This document shows, in pieces, positions 17,859-26,857 of a stretch of DNA of 64,000 bases (position 1 is its first letter; each line of letters starts with the position of its first letter). A program made the position numbers and the translations under genes. The DNA is from an uncultured Lachnospiraceae bacterium (lineage in GTDB: Bacteria; Bacillota; Clostridia; Lachnospirales; Lachnospiraceae), in contig CAJTJY010000009.1 in the NCBI GenBank assembly GCA_910576975.1, positions 39,108 to 103,107 on the forward strand, given 5' to 3'. Below the pieces are notes generated by a model that was not told the origin of the DNA, ran no database searches, and was given only the letters and a program-made list of their open reading frames with translations.

Positions 17859-18149
17859 TTATGAATCATATAATATTCCCTGGATAAATCCAGTAATTTT
17901 CATTTCTTCATTGGTATAGTATTCTACTACAAGTTGTTGTCCTTGAACTGTAACCTGACAATTCTTGGTCTGCAGGCGGATTTTCTCCCTTGTATATTCG
18001 ATGATTCCCTTATAATTCTCCACCAGGACTTGATTTCGCCCCATTGCCGTTATAATCACCGCCCCATACATGATGTCCCGGGGCAGCTCTAGGGATTCCA
18101 CAATATTTGATTTCACCTGATTTAATTTTACTTTCTTTAATCTTCCCAT
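17859..18149 (-). CDS. yqfC: YabP/YqfC-family sporulation protein
   Basis: This 96-residue protein matches YqfC/YabP: LELPRDIMYGAVIITAMG, then LVENYKGIIEYT. In Bacillus yqfC is under sigma-E control and co-transcribed with yqfD, as the 5-bp spacing here suggests. The molecular role is unknown. Confidence 0.93.
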   Translation of the reverse strand: MGRLKKVKLNQVKSNIVESLELPRDIMYGAVIITAMGRNQVLVENYKGIIEYTREKIRLQTKNCQVTVQGQQLVVEYYTNEEMKITGFIQGILYDS

Positions 18150-18177
18150 ATTGCACTATATGCCTTTGTGCGGAAAC

Positions 18178-19155
18178 TTATTCGTATGATGATGTTTGTG
18201 CGGTAAAATCTTTTTGCTCCCGAAATAGTGCGTTTACCGCAATCTCATATTTGTGCAACGTTTCAGCTTTGCGTATTTTCTTAGCACATGTCTCATGGTT
18301 AGAAAAAGAACATATCATATAAGACCAGATTTCTTTCATTTTATAAAGAACGTTTTTCTCCCCAGACATAATCTCCTGGTAATCCAAATAAATCCGGTCA
18401 TGGAACTGGCGCAGCTGTTCGTAGTACTTTTGCCCGTGTTCTGTTATTGGACCTAGTTGAGATAATTCTTCCTTTAACCTGGGATTTTTTAAAATTCCTC
18501 TTCCAAGCATTACATTTTCCAATTGAGGAACTTGTTCTAATAGCTGCTTTAAATCCTGCTTGCAAAAGATATCGCCGTTGTAACAGACTGGATATCTGTC
18601 CTTGACAAGTGCTTGCTGAAAAGCTGCAAGGTTTGGCTTGTTATTATAATAATCTTCCCGCACTCTTGGATGAATAATTAATTCTTTTAGTGGAAACTGA
18701 TGAAAAATCTTAAGCAATCCTGCAAATTCTTCTGGATCTTCCACTCCGATTCTGGTTTTTATAGAAATCTCCAGTGACAGCCTGGAAAAAATCTCATCCA
18801 AGAAACGTTGCAGCTTTAAGGGGGTTGCCAGAAATCCTGCGCCTTTCTGCCTTGCAACAACGGTTCCAGAAGGACATCCAAGATTTAGGTTTATCTCTTG
18901 ATAACCGTATTCTGCCAGTCGTTTTGCTCCTTTCACAAAATCTTCAGCCTGGTTTGTCAGAAGCTGAGGCACCAGCACAACGCCGCTGTTGTGCTCTGGT
19001 AGTATGTCTCTAATTTCCCGGTTGTTAAAGCTTTTTTTCATCCGCGGTATCAAAAACGGAGAAAAATATTTATCCATAGGCTCAAAGATATCATGGTAAG
19101 CATTGCGGTATATATAGGTGGTAATGCCCTCTAAGGGCGCAAGATAATACTTCAT
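18178..19155 (-). CDS. tRNA-dihydrouridine synthase family protein
   Basis: This 325-residue FMN enzyme reduces uridine to dihydrouridine in the tRNA D-arm. The protein starts MKYYLAPLEGITTYIYRN. It has the catalytic-loop motif NLGCPSGTVVARQKGAGFL (active-site Cys near residue 95) and the FMN phosphate motif YNGDIFC. The class (DusA/B/C-like) is not resolved. It is the last gene before the terminator cluster at 19245-19424 and sits just upstream of yqfC on the same strand. Confidence 0.93.
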   Translation of the reverse strand: MKYYLAPLEGITTYIYRNAYHDIFEPMDKYFSPFLIPRMKKSFNNREIRDILPEHNSGVVLVPQLLTNQAEDFVKGAKRLAEYGYQEINLNLGCPSGTVVARQKGAGFLATPLKLQRFLDEIFSRLSLEISIKTRIGVEDPEEFAGLLKIFHQFPLKELIIHPRVREDYYNNKPNLAAFQQALVKDRYPVCYNGDIFCKQDLKQLLEQVPQLENVMLGRGILKNPRLKEELSQLGPITEHGQKYYEQLRQFHDRIYLDYQEIMSGEKNVLYKMKEIWSYMICSFSNHETCAKKIRKAETLHKYEIAVNALFREQKDFTAQTSSYE

Positions 19156-19244
19156 GTTATGTTCTCCAAATAAAATCTCCTAGGCCAATATGGCAATCCC
19201 ACGGTAGCGTCCGCTTGACACCCTGATTCTATAAGAATAAGAAA

Positions 19245-19281
19245 CTCCTATGAAAGCACTTTATCAGCGTTTTCATAGGAG
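19245..19281. repeat. Hairpin, 11-bp stem
   Basis: CTCCTATGAAA at 19245-19255 pairs with TTTCATAGGAG at 19271-19281. It overlaps the adjacent 51-base palindrome by two bases and is the first of three stem-loops between dus and the chemoreceptor gene. Confidence 0.7.
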
Positions 19282-19330
19282 CTCCCACAAAAAAGAATCC
19301 TGCTTTGCAGGATTCTTTTTTGTGGGAGCT
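19280..19330. terminator. 51-base perfect palindrome, bidirectional terminator
   Basis: A 24-bp perfect stem closes on a three-base loop. The inner stem GAATCCTGC/GCAGGATTC is flanked by A6 and T6 tracts, so it works as an intrinsic terminator on both strands. The outer stem extends with GTGGGAGCT. It insulates the upstream region of dus from the chemoreceptor transcription unit. Confidence 0.85.
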
Positions 19331-19379
19331 GCGGCGGTATTTTACTGATTCGCCGTAGGTCGATCATGCCTGGAGGGCT

Positions 19380-19424
19380 TTTTATCTTATAGGCAATTTC
19401 AACGAAAATGCCTATAAGATAAAA
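19380..19424 (-). terminator. Hairpin terminator after chemoreceptor gene
   Basis: TTTTATCTTATAGGCA at 19380-19395 pairs with TGCCTATAAGATAAAA at 19409-19424. It lies nine bases beyond the chemoreceptor stop, and the stem ends in a T-run on the minus strand. Confidence 0.8.
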
Positions 19425-19432
19425 TATTTTGT

Positions 19433-21151
19433 CTATTCCGTGGGCAAAATAAATTTACCAATTAATTCATCCAGACAAATTGCCTGTGCAGATAATTCTT
19501 CACTGGTTGCAGAAGATTCTTCCGCTGTTGCAGAATTAGACTGAACCACCTCTGAAATTTGATTGACACCTTCTTCTGCTTGCTTCATCGCAACAGCCTG
19601 ATCTGCTGCGATAGAGCTTACATTCTTGGATGAAACTGCAATTTTCTCAATTCCTTGAACTACATTCTCAATCGAAGAAGCTGCTCTTTCTGCCGCTTTA
19701 TTTCCTTCGGAAATCTCCTGGATCGTGCCTTCGATTAATTCTCTGGTTTCTACAGCAGCTTTGGAGCTCTGTTCTGCCAACTGCCGTATCTGGTCAGCCA
19801 CAACGGCAAATCCACGTCCGGCTTCTCCAGCCCTTGCCGCCTCGATAGAAGCATTTAAGGATAATAAGTTCGTCTGTGACGCAATATCCTCAATTTCAGA
19901 AATGATATTTTCAATCTTCTGTGATGCTTCGCTGATGCGTTCCATTGCGCTTACCATAGTATCCATTTCTCCGCGGCTTCGGTCTGCCTCATCTGAATAT
20001 TTTTGTGCTTGTTCATAGGATTCTCTTGCGCGGTCTGCGGCAGTTTGGACATTTTCCGTAATAGACATAATCGTTGCCTGCATCTGCTCCACTGCCCCTG
20101 CTTGTTCCGTAGCTCCTTCTGCAAGGCTTTGGGACGCCTCTGCAAGATTTGTGGAACCAGCTGATACCTGAGAAGAAGCCTCTTCGATCGACTGTATCGT
20201 GGTAACCATCTGTTTCTTTAATTCTTTCAAAGAATACAACAAGTTCTCAAAATCGCCAGTATATCTGGAGCCGTCTTCAGATACAACAGCATAATTGGCT
20301 TTTGACATTTCTTCTAGGATATGCTCTTCGTCTGCAATAATGAATTTCAAAGTCTCTGCCATTTCTTGTGCCATAGCTATCATGTCGGCAACTTCATCTT
20401 TACTGTCAACCTCCGGGAAAGGAGAAGAAAGATCTCCAGTGGCAAAGGATTTAAATCGATCTTTCAGGCGATTCAGGGGACCCGCAATGCTATTTGCAAT
20501 CCCAACTCCGATACGGAACGCAAAAAACATTGTTATAATAATGATTACTCCGATAACGATGCATAATATAATGCAAGTAATGGAAAGCTGTGTAGAAAGT
20601 TGATTTCCCTTATCTACCTTAATATCCATAATCTCTGAGAGCTTATTGTAAATGTTTTCATACATTGGGGCAAGCTCGCCCATGGCAATTTCCTGAGCCG
20701 CAATGCATTGTTCCTGATCTTCGGTAGCGCCTAATGCCAGAATGTCCTCTTCCAAATCCCAGTATTCTTCCAATTCTTGTTTCAATTCCGCATATAATTT
20801 CTTATTGGCGGCCGTGACCATGGTCCGCTCTATATTCACAAATTCTGATTCAAATTCTGCACGGTTCTTTTCATGTTGCTCCACCATTGCATCAATGGCG
20901 CTCTGCTCTTCATAACCAATTGCTCCCCGTAAAGCTGACCTTGTATCGGCTAAGAATACCATGGCCTTTCCTACGTCTCCTTGAGCAAAACCATAGTTGG
21001 TCAGGGCGTCCTCATAAGAATTGGTGAGCACGATCATGGTGATTAGCCCCACGACTGATACGGCTGACAATATTCCCGCAACCATAACGAAAGCTTTAGT
21101 TAATCGTTCTTTAATTTGCATGTTGTTCAATTTCTTTAGCATACCTATCAC
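19433..21151 (-). CDS. Methyl-accepting chemotaxis protein, four-helix-bundle sensor type
   Basis: This 572-residue chemoreceptor has TM1 at about 20-42, a periplasmic-type four-helix bundle sensor (about 43-190), TM2 at about 195-216, a HAMP domain, and the cytoplasmic methylation/signalling hairpin. The conserved tip reads [20 protein letters not shown]. It would pass ligand binding to CheA/CheW; no che genes are in the window. The frame opens at a GTG (21151) with AAGGA upstream; an ATG three codons later (21142) is an equally good start. Promoter elements are not clear in the 297-base gap upstream. Confidence 0.95.
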   Translation of the reverse strand: MIGMLKKLNNMQIKERLTKAFVMVAGILSAVSVVGLITMIVLTNSYEDALTNYGFAQGDVGKAMVFLADTRSALRGAIGYEEQSAIDAMVEQHEKNRAEFESEFVNIERTMVTAANKKLYAELKQELEEYWDLEEDILALGATEDQEQCIAAQEIAMGELAPMYENIYNKLSEIMDIKVDKGNQLSTQLSITCIILCIVIGVIIIITMFFAFRIGVGIANSIAGPLNRLKDRFKSFATGDLSSPFPEVDSKDEVADMIAMAQEMAETLKFIIADEEHILEEMSKANYAVVSEDGSRYTGDFENLLYSLKELKKQMVTTIQSIEEASSQVSAGSTNLAEASQSLAEGATEQAGAVEQMQATIMSITENVQTAADRARESYEQAQKYSDEADRSRGEMDTMVSAMERISEASQKIENIISEIEDIASQTNLLSLNASIEAARAGEAGRGFAVVADQIRQLAEQSSKAAVETRELIEGTIQEISEGNKAAERAASSIENVVQGIEKIAVSSKNVSSIAADQAVAMKQAEEGVNQISEVVQSNSATAEESSATSEELSAQAICLDELIGKFILPTE

Positions 21152-21448
21152 TCTTCCATATCCTTTCTTTTTTTTCGGAAAAATATTTTCCTGAAGGATG
21201 CTGTGCTAGGAAAGCTATTGTCTATTTTAGCAAATTGCGAAGAAATCACATAGCGAACGTGCAAACTCCAAATAGAGTCTGATTATGCATCAGCTTGTTT
21301 ACAAAACGATACGTAACCAGAACCTCTAAATAAACCGCTCCTTGATCTACATGCTCTTCTGTATGTATGTGCTTTACTGCAACATCCTGCTACTAATTTT
21401 ACATCTTTTCAGACTTTTCGTCAATATTTTTCCGATATTACTTTGCTA

Positions 21449-24400
21449 TTACTTTACAATTATCTTTAATTTTGCATTTTGACCGTTAAATGTCTTAACT
21501 GTAATCACAGCCGAGCCTTTCTTTTTGGCTGTCACTTTTCCCTTTTGGGAAACAGATGCCACAGATTTTTTATTGGAAACATAGGTAATCTTGCGGCTTG
21601 CCGTGTTTTTTGGCAGTGCTGGCTTGATCTGAAATTTCTTGCCAGCTTTCAATGTTTTTTCTGATGCATTTAAAGTAATTTTTTTTGGAGCTCTTTTTAC
21701 ATGCACCTGAACAATTGCTTTTTTGACGTTTGAAGCTTTGACTGTAATCTTGCAAATTCCAGTCCTTTTCGCTGTAATTTTTCCTTTGGAAGTAACGCTA
21801 GCTTTTTTGTTAGAGGCATGATAAGTTAGCTTCTTGTTGGTAGCGTTCTTTGGAAGAACAGATGTTTGAAGTGTATAACTTTCCCCCACTCCTAGGACTA
21901 ATTTTTTTTCTGACACCTTTACTTTCGTAACAGCGACATCTTTTTTTACAGAAATCTTTAAATTTGCCGTCTTTCCATTAAATGTTTTTACCGTAATGAT
22001 GGCGCTTCCGGTTTTTTTGGCAGCTACCTTTCCAGTAGAAGAAACAGATGCCACATTGTCATTGCTGGAGCTATAAAAGATAACGCAGCTTGCCGTTTCA
22101 GCGGGCAGAACATATTTAATTTGAAAACTTTTCCCAGGCTCTAATGTATGTTCCATCTCATTTAACGTAATTCTGCCAGGAGCTTTCTTTATATTCACAG
22201 TGACAATTTCCCGCTTTTTATTGACAGATTCTACAAGAAGGTAAGAAGAGCCCGTTTTCTTTGCGATTACTGTTCCATCAGCAGAAACAGAGATCTTGTC
22301 GTTTAATGCCTTAAAGGTCAGGCTTTTATCTGAAGCATTCTGTGGAAGGACGGAAGCTTTTACTTGATAAGATTCCCCTAATCCCAAGGTAAGATTTTTT
22401 TCTGCCACAGTCACCTGAGATACTTCGATGTCAGGCTCAGGTTCTTCCGGCCCAGGATTAGGATTGGGATCTTCCGGTCCAGGCTCAGGTTCTTCTGGTC
22501 CAGGGTTAGGCTCGGGTTCTTCCGGCCCAGGATTAGGATCAGGCTCCTCCGGTCCAGGCTCAGGGGTTTCCGGTCCAGGTTCAGGTTTTGGATCGGGATC
22601 TTCAGGCTCAGGTTCTTCTGGTCCAGGATCGGGCTTGGGATCTTCCGGCTCAGGATCGGGTTTGGGATCTTCCGGTCCAGGCTCAGGATCGGGATCGGGC
22701 TCCTCTGGCCCAGGGTTAGGGTCAGGGTCTTCCGGCTCAGGATCGGGTTTGGGATCTTCCGGTCCGGGCTCAGGATTGGGATCGGGCTCCTCTGGCCCAG
22801 GGTTAGGGTCAGGGTCTTCCGGCTCAGGATCGGGTTTGGGATCTTCCGGTCCAGGATTGGGCTCAGGGTCTTCCGGCCCAGGATCGGGTTTCGGATCTTC
22901 TGGCTCTGGATTTTCTGAGTCCTGCTTTGTTAAAGTAACTGTCGATTTTCCTGCCGGGAACGTTAACGTATGCCCCGCTTCATCTTTAATAGTAATTTGG
23001 CAAGACAGATCTACGGCTCCTTCTGAGCCTGTAAAGGAAGTTTCTAGGCTCTGTATGGGCAGCGAAATATAATTTCTCCCTGCCTGCAATGGAACGTCTT
23101 GCGTATAAGTTGCAATGGTCTTTCCGTTAGACTCTAAAAAATCAACCGTCATAGCAACTGTCGTCGCGTTCGCTTCACCAGAAAGCACTTCCAAAGAAAC
23201 GTTTCCGTGAAGTTGATTTTTAGTATCACAAATTACGTTAACCTCCGGTTCCTTTGGCTTAAATGGATTTTCCTCTTCGGACGCTGAAAAAGAACCAGTT
23301 GCCTTTCCGTTTGTTATTTCTAACTCATTCCCGTCCATGGTTACTTTTTCCTGATTTGGAACCTGCACTTGTATGGTATCATCGTGGGTTAATGTTAACG
23401 TTACGTTGCTGCTTTCCATTTCTAAGGTTCGTTCCATTCCTTTGGCATTCGTCAAAGTCAATTGTACGGGTTCTTGCCGCGTAGACTCTGAACTTAATCT
23501 CAGCTCTAGTTCTTCTGTTTGCAAGTCGGTTTTTATTTGATTTACTTCCAAAACTGCATTTTGATCTGAAGATGTAATTTCTGCATAATGTTCTTGGGAT
23601 GCCAGATAAAAAGTAACATCTTCATCTGTAGCTTTGGAGTTCTGTGTATCTGTTGTTGAAAGTTGATAGCTGCCTTCGGGAACGACAAAGCTTCGGATTC
23701 CAGAAAAGACGTCTTCATCTTGAGAACGGAAAAGCTTTTGCTCGTAAGCGCCTGGAATTTCATCAATCCCTTTTCCGTCTTTGTCGGTTACGCTTGCTCT
23801 TTCTTTATCTATGGACAAGTAAAGGGAACGGTCTACGTCTTCACTGTGAAGCTCCACGCCTGACATTGCTGCAGAAATCACCGAATAGTCCACATAAGAT
23901 GCTGAGGCATAGTGTTTGTAATCTATGTTGCTCAGATGCTTATTGATGGTCAATGTTTGCAGAGCAGAAGGAGCGTTAGGATCATAAACTTTCAGCACAA
24001 AATCTCCATTCTCTGCTTGATCGACAGAAACTGGTACTACGGTATGCGCCTGATATTTGGAGTATATTGCCATTATGATAGGTTCTGCCTTTGCGTCAAC
24101 GCTAAGGCCGCCAGATCGTTCAAATTCCTCCACTTTTTGAATCATCTCCATATATTGATTCATATTACGGCTTAAAACACCGCCGCATCCGGCAATATTT
24201 TGCATGTTTTGTGATATTTGGTAAGCCTCTATCAATTTAGTCAGAGCGGCATTTTTATCTAAAGGAGCTTGCAACTGGTAAATGTTTTGTGCAGATTCTT
24301 GATAGTCTTGTGCTTTGAGCTCGTTATTCTCATAAAAATCCAGAGCAGAGCTTGCCATGCCGTAGCAGGAACCCGTCCAATTGCCGCTGATAGCGTAATA

Positions 24401-26794
24401 ATAAGTGCCAGTAACAATATTGTTTAAAATATCCACATAACGCTGTCTTGGAATACGATAATCCGCTGGATAGCCAAAAGAGGATGCGTCGTTACCGAAA
24501 GAATAGTGGTCCTGTTTTTCGGTATAAAATTTATCCAATCCTAACAGCGGGATGTTCTGCCAGGAGTTTCCGATGCCGTCCCATCCATTTTGATTTTTAC
24601 GGAAACAAATTGTCAGCTGATTGCATTCTGTAAAGCTGTCTTCTGCCCAATTTTGGGGCGTGCCGCCATAGAAGTATGCTTTTTCTAAATTCGCATTTCC
24701 TTTAAATGCCTGTGCCTCAATGGTATCTATGCCGGCAGGAATATTGATCGTGCGCAGCGCACAATCGCTAAATGCGTTGCTTTTTATTTCTGATATGCTG
24801 TCTGGCAAGAAAAGATATGCCAAAGCCGTGCATCCTGCAAAAGAAGATTCCGGCAATGTCTGAATTTGGTTATTGAGGATGGCGGCGGTAATTGAAGCGC
24901 ATCCTTGAAAAGCGCTTGCTCCTATCGATGTAATTTCTTTTAAATGGAGCTGGCCTTGAAAGGAGCTGTCATTCTCAAAGGCGCCAGTGCCAATGGTCTT
25001 TACATTACTAATGTCTAGGAACGACATTTTGGGGCAGTCGCCAAAGGAATGGTCTCCGATCCGCTCAAGCTCCAAACCTGTTTCAAGGCGAAGCAAATTT
25101 TGGGCGTGGCAAAAAGCATAATCTCCAATATCCGTAATGTGTTCTGCCTCTATGGTCTGTATCTGGTTCATATATGAGGTCCATGGGGCGGGTTCTTCTT
25201 CGCTGAAATTTGGAATGACGCCCGTTCCGGTAAATCGCATCAAGCCGTTTTCTCCTTGAAACTCCCAAGTAACCCCGTCAAATGTACCAGATTCTTGGTC
25301 GCTATTGCCAGGGTTCCAATCGGCAAGATGAAAAGAAGACCAATAGCTTTCATCCCATCCAGCGCTGGAAGGAATCCGGTAAATAAGAAGCTGAGCTCCA
25401 TTCTCTTTGAGGCAATTCTCCCCTGCCGAAGGGGCGTCTCCTTGAAAATAGATAGCGTTTAGATTTCTATTTCCGTAAACGGAATACCGTCCAAGCTCAA
25501 TCAGGTTTTTAGGCATATGTAGTGTCTTTAACGACCTTGTACTTCTGATACTGCTGTCATTCAGGCGTTGCGTCGTATCGAGAATATAATATTCTTCTCC
25601 TGCTTTTGCGAAAGGATAAAATAGTAAGCTGGTGTGATCTTTGTTATACACCACATTGTCAACCGCATCCAAATAAGGGTTTTCTTCAGAAATCGTTATG
25701 GTGTTTAAATAGGTACAATCGTCGAAAGTCAAACTAGAAACATAATTCAGCTTTTTGCCTATGGTCAGTTTCTTTATGCCACAGCCTACGATGGCATTTG
25801 CCTGAACTGTCTCAACATTGTCAGGAAGATGGAGCTCTTTAAGGTTCTGACACCAAAAAAATGCGTCTTTGGAAATTGTTTTTAAGGTTCTAGGAAGGGA
25901 AATATTAAGGAGATTATCTGCATGATAAAATGTATTTTTGTCAATTAGCTCTGTTCCTTCCAGAATTTCAATGGCTGTAGCAGGCGCCGCAGGCGCATAT
26001 GCAATTGTACGGTAGGGAGAGCCGTTCTTTTGTTCATACAAGACATTGTCTACGGTCTTGAAATTGGCATTGCCCTCAACAACTTCAAGACTTTTCAATG
26101 CCTCATTTTCAATCAATATATCGTCTCCTATCGTAGTGACGCTCATTGGAATGGTCAAATTGGTAAGTCCTGTTTCTCGAAAGCAATAAGTCCCCAACGA
26201 TAGCAAACTCCCTGGAAGCGTAATATCCGTCATGCTTTCACATGCCGAAAAAGCCGCTTTGCCAATCGTCTCTAATCCATACGGAATCTGGAAAGCGATC
26301 AGGCTTACATCGTCAGTAAACGCACATTCTCCTATCGACTTTAAGCTTGTGCTGCATGTGAAAGTTTCTAGCAGACTGCAGTAGGCAAAAGCGTAATTGC
26401 CGATGCGTTCAATGCTGTTTGGCAGCAGGACGTATCTCAAGCTAGCGGCTCCAGAAAATGCGCCGTCCGGAATATTGGTAATTCCATCTGAAATAGATAA
26501 TGTGGTAATAGTTGGAAGATAACCATATTCATGCCAAGGAGACATGTTGCCTCCGAAATCTATCTCCCCTGTTCCTGTCAAGGTAAGCTTATATGGAGGC
26601 TCTTGCAGATTCCAGCCTTGTACAGTGTCTTCTGTAATTTCCCAATGAATATTTGTTCCCAAGTACCCAGAAGTTTCCTTTTCCTGTCCTTCTTCTGCGA
26701 AAACCTGCAGCGGTCTGCCTCCTATTAAGGGTATTGATCCAAGTATCAAGGAAAAGATTAAATATATACTAGCTATTCTATAGATATTTTTCAT
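21449..26794 (-). CDS. Secreted BspA-like leucine-rich-repeat protein with candidate cysteine peptidase and Ig-like domains
   Basis: This 1781-residue surface protein has a signal peptide (about 1-33, ending VFAEE). Two blocks of BspA/TpLRR-type leucine-rich repeats span about residues 80-760, with units such as IGDYAFCHAQNL. A globular region at about 770-1000 has a papain-like arrangement: Cys810 in GNWTGSCYGMASS, His916 in YQAHTVVPV and Asn942 in VYDPNAPS. Beta-rich domains follow. A proline-rich spacer of PEDPKPDP-type units (about 1293-1455) precedes four Big_2/Ig-like modules with VTAKKTGSAVITVK-like cores. There is no LPXTG sorting motif, so attachment is unclear. The start follows GGAAAGGGG. 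LRR, proline spacer and Big_2 suggest adhesion; peptidase activity is inference. Confidence 0.85.
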   Translation of the reverse strand: MKNIYRIASIYLIFSLILGSIPLIGGRPLQVFAEEGQEKETSGYLGTNIHWEITEDTVQGWNLQEPPYKLTLTGTGEIDFGGNMSPWHEYGYLPTITTLSISDGITNIPDGAFSGAASLRYVLLPNSIERIGNYAFAYCSLLETFTCSTSLKSIGECAFTDDVSLIAFQIPYGLETIGKAAFSACESMTDITLPGSLLSLGTYCFRETGLTNLTIPMSVTTIGDDILIENEALKSLEVVEGNANFKTVDNVLYEQKNGSPYRTIAYAPAAPATAIEILEGTELIDKNTFYHADNLLNISLPRTLKTISKDAFFWCQNLKELHLPDNVETVQANAIVGCGIKKLTIGKKLNYVSSLTFDDCTYLNTITISEENPYLDAVDNVVYNKDHTSLLFYPFAKAGEEYYILDTTQRLNDSSIRSTRSLKTLHMPKNLIELGRYSVYGNRNLNAIYFQGDAPSAGENCLKENGAQLLIYRIPSSAGWDESYWSSFHLADWNPGNSDQESGTFDGVTWEFQGENGLMRFTGTGVIPNFSEEEPAPWTSYMNQIQTIEAEHITDIGDYAFCHAQNLLRLETGLELERIGDHSFGDCPKMSFLDISNVKTIGTGAFENDSSFQGQLHLKEITSIGASAFQGCASITAAILNNQIQTLPESSFAGCTALAYLFLPDSISEIKSNAFSDCALRTINIPAGIDTIEAQAFKGNANLEKAYFYGGTPQNWAEDSFTECNQLTICFRKNQNGWDGIGNSWQNIPLLGLDKFYTEKQDHYSFGNDASSFGYPADYRIPRQRYVDILNNIVTGTYYYAISGNWTGSCYGMASSALDFYENNELKAQDYQESAQNIYQLQAPLDKNAALTKLIEAYQISQNMQNIAGCGGVLSRNMNQYMEMIQKVEEFERSGGLSVDAKAEPIIMAIYSKYQAHTVVPVSVDQAENGDFVLKVYDPNAPSALQTLTINKHLSNIDYKHYASASYVDYSVISAAMSGVELHSEDVDRSLYLSIDKERASVTDKDGKGIDEIPGAYEQKLFRSQDEDVFSGIRSFVVPEGSYQLSTTDTQNSKATDEDVTFYLASQEHYAEITSSDQNAVLEVNQIKTDLQTEELELRLSSESTRQEPVQLTLTNAKGMERTLEMESSNVTLTLTHDDTIQVQVPNQEKVTMDGNELEITNGKATGSFSASEEENPFKPKEPEVNVICDTKNQLHGNVSLEVLSGEANATTVAMTVDFLESNGKTIATYTQDVPLQAGRNYISLPIQSLETSFTGSEGAVDLSCQITIKDEAGHTLTFPAGKSTVTLTKQDSENPEPEDPKPDPGPEDPEPNPGPEDPKPDPEPEDPDPNPGPEEPDPNPEPGPEDPKPDPEPEDPDPNPGPEEPDPDPEPGPEDPKPDPEPEDPKPDPGPEEPEPEDPDPKPEPGPETPEPGPEEPDPNPGPEEPEPNPGPEEPEPGPEDPNPNPGPEEPEPDIEVSQVTVAEKNLTLGLGESYQVKASVLPQNASDKSLTFKALNDKISVSADGTVIAKKTGSSYLLVESVNKKREIVTVNIKKAPGRITLNEMEHTLEPGKSFQIKYVLPAETASCVIFYSSSNDNVASVSSTGKVAAKKTGSAIITVKTFNGKTANLKISVKKDVAVTKVKVSEKKLVLGVGESYTLQTSVLPKNATNKKLTYHASNKKASVTSKGKITAKRTGICKITVKASNVKKAIVQVHVKRAPKKITLNASEKTLKAGKKFQIKPALPKNTASRKITYVSNKKSVASVSQKGKVTAKKKGSAVITVKTFNGQNAKLKIIVK
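22430..22915 (-). repeat. Proline-rich in-gene tandem repeats
   Basis: Imperfect direct repeats encode alternating Pro with Asp, Glu, Asn, Lys and Gly. The longest near-identical block is about 72 bases, seen at 22694 and again at 22781, an 87-base (29-codon) period. Such DNA can expand or contract by slippage or recombination. In the protein it would be an extended wall-spanning stalk. Confidence 0.85.
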
Positions 26795-26857
26795 AAATTT
26801 GCCCCTTTCCTTCCTTCATAACGATGATAGCGTTTGGTCTTTCTATAAAAGATTCTG

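Noticed and set aside
22430..22915. Possible CRISPR array because of regular repeats
   Set aside because: The repeats are in frame inside a large gene, vary in length, and have no unique spacers.
22428..23072. Long plus-strand frame rich in Gly and Ser opposite the proline-rich stalk
   Set aside because: It is the antisense of the repeats in the surface protein gene, has no ribosome-binding site, and its composition follows from the repeat alone.
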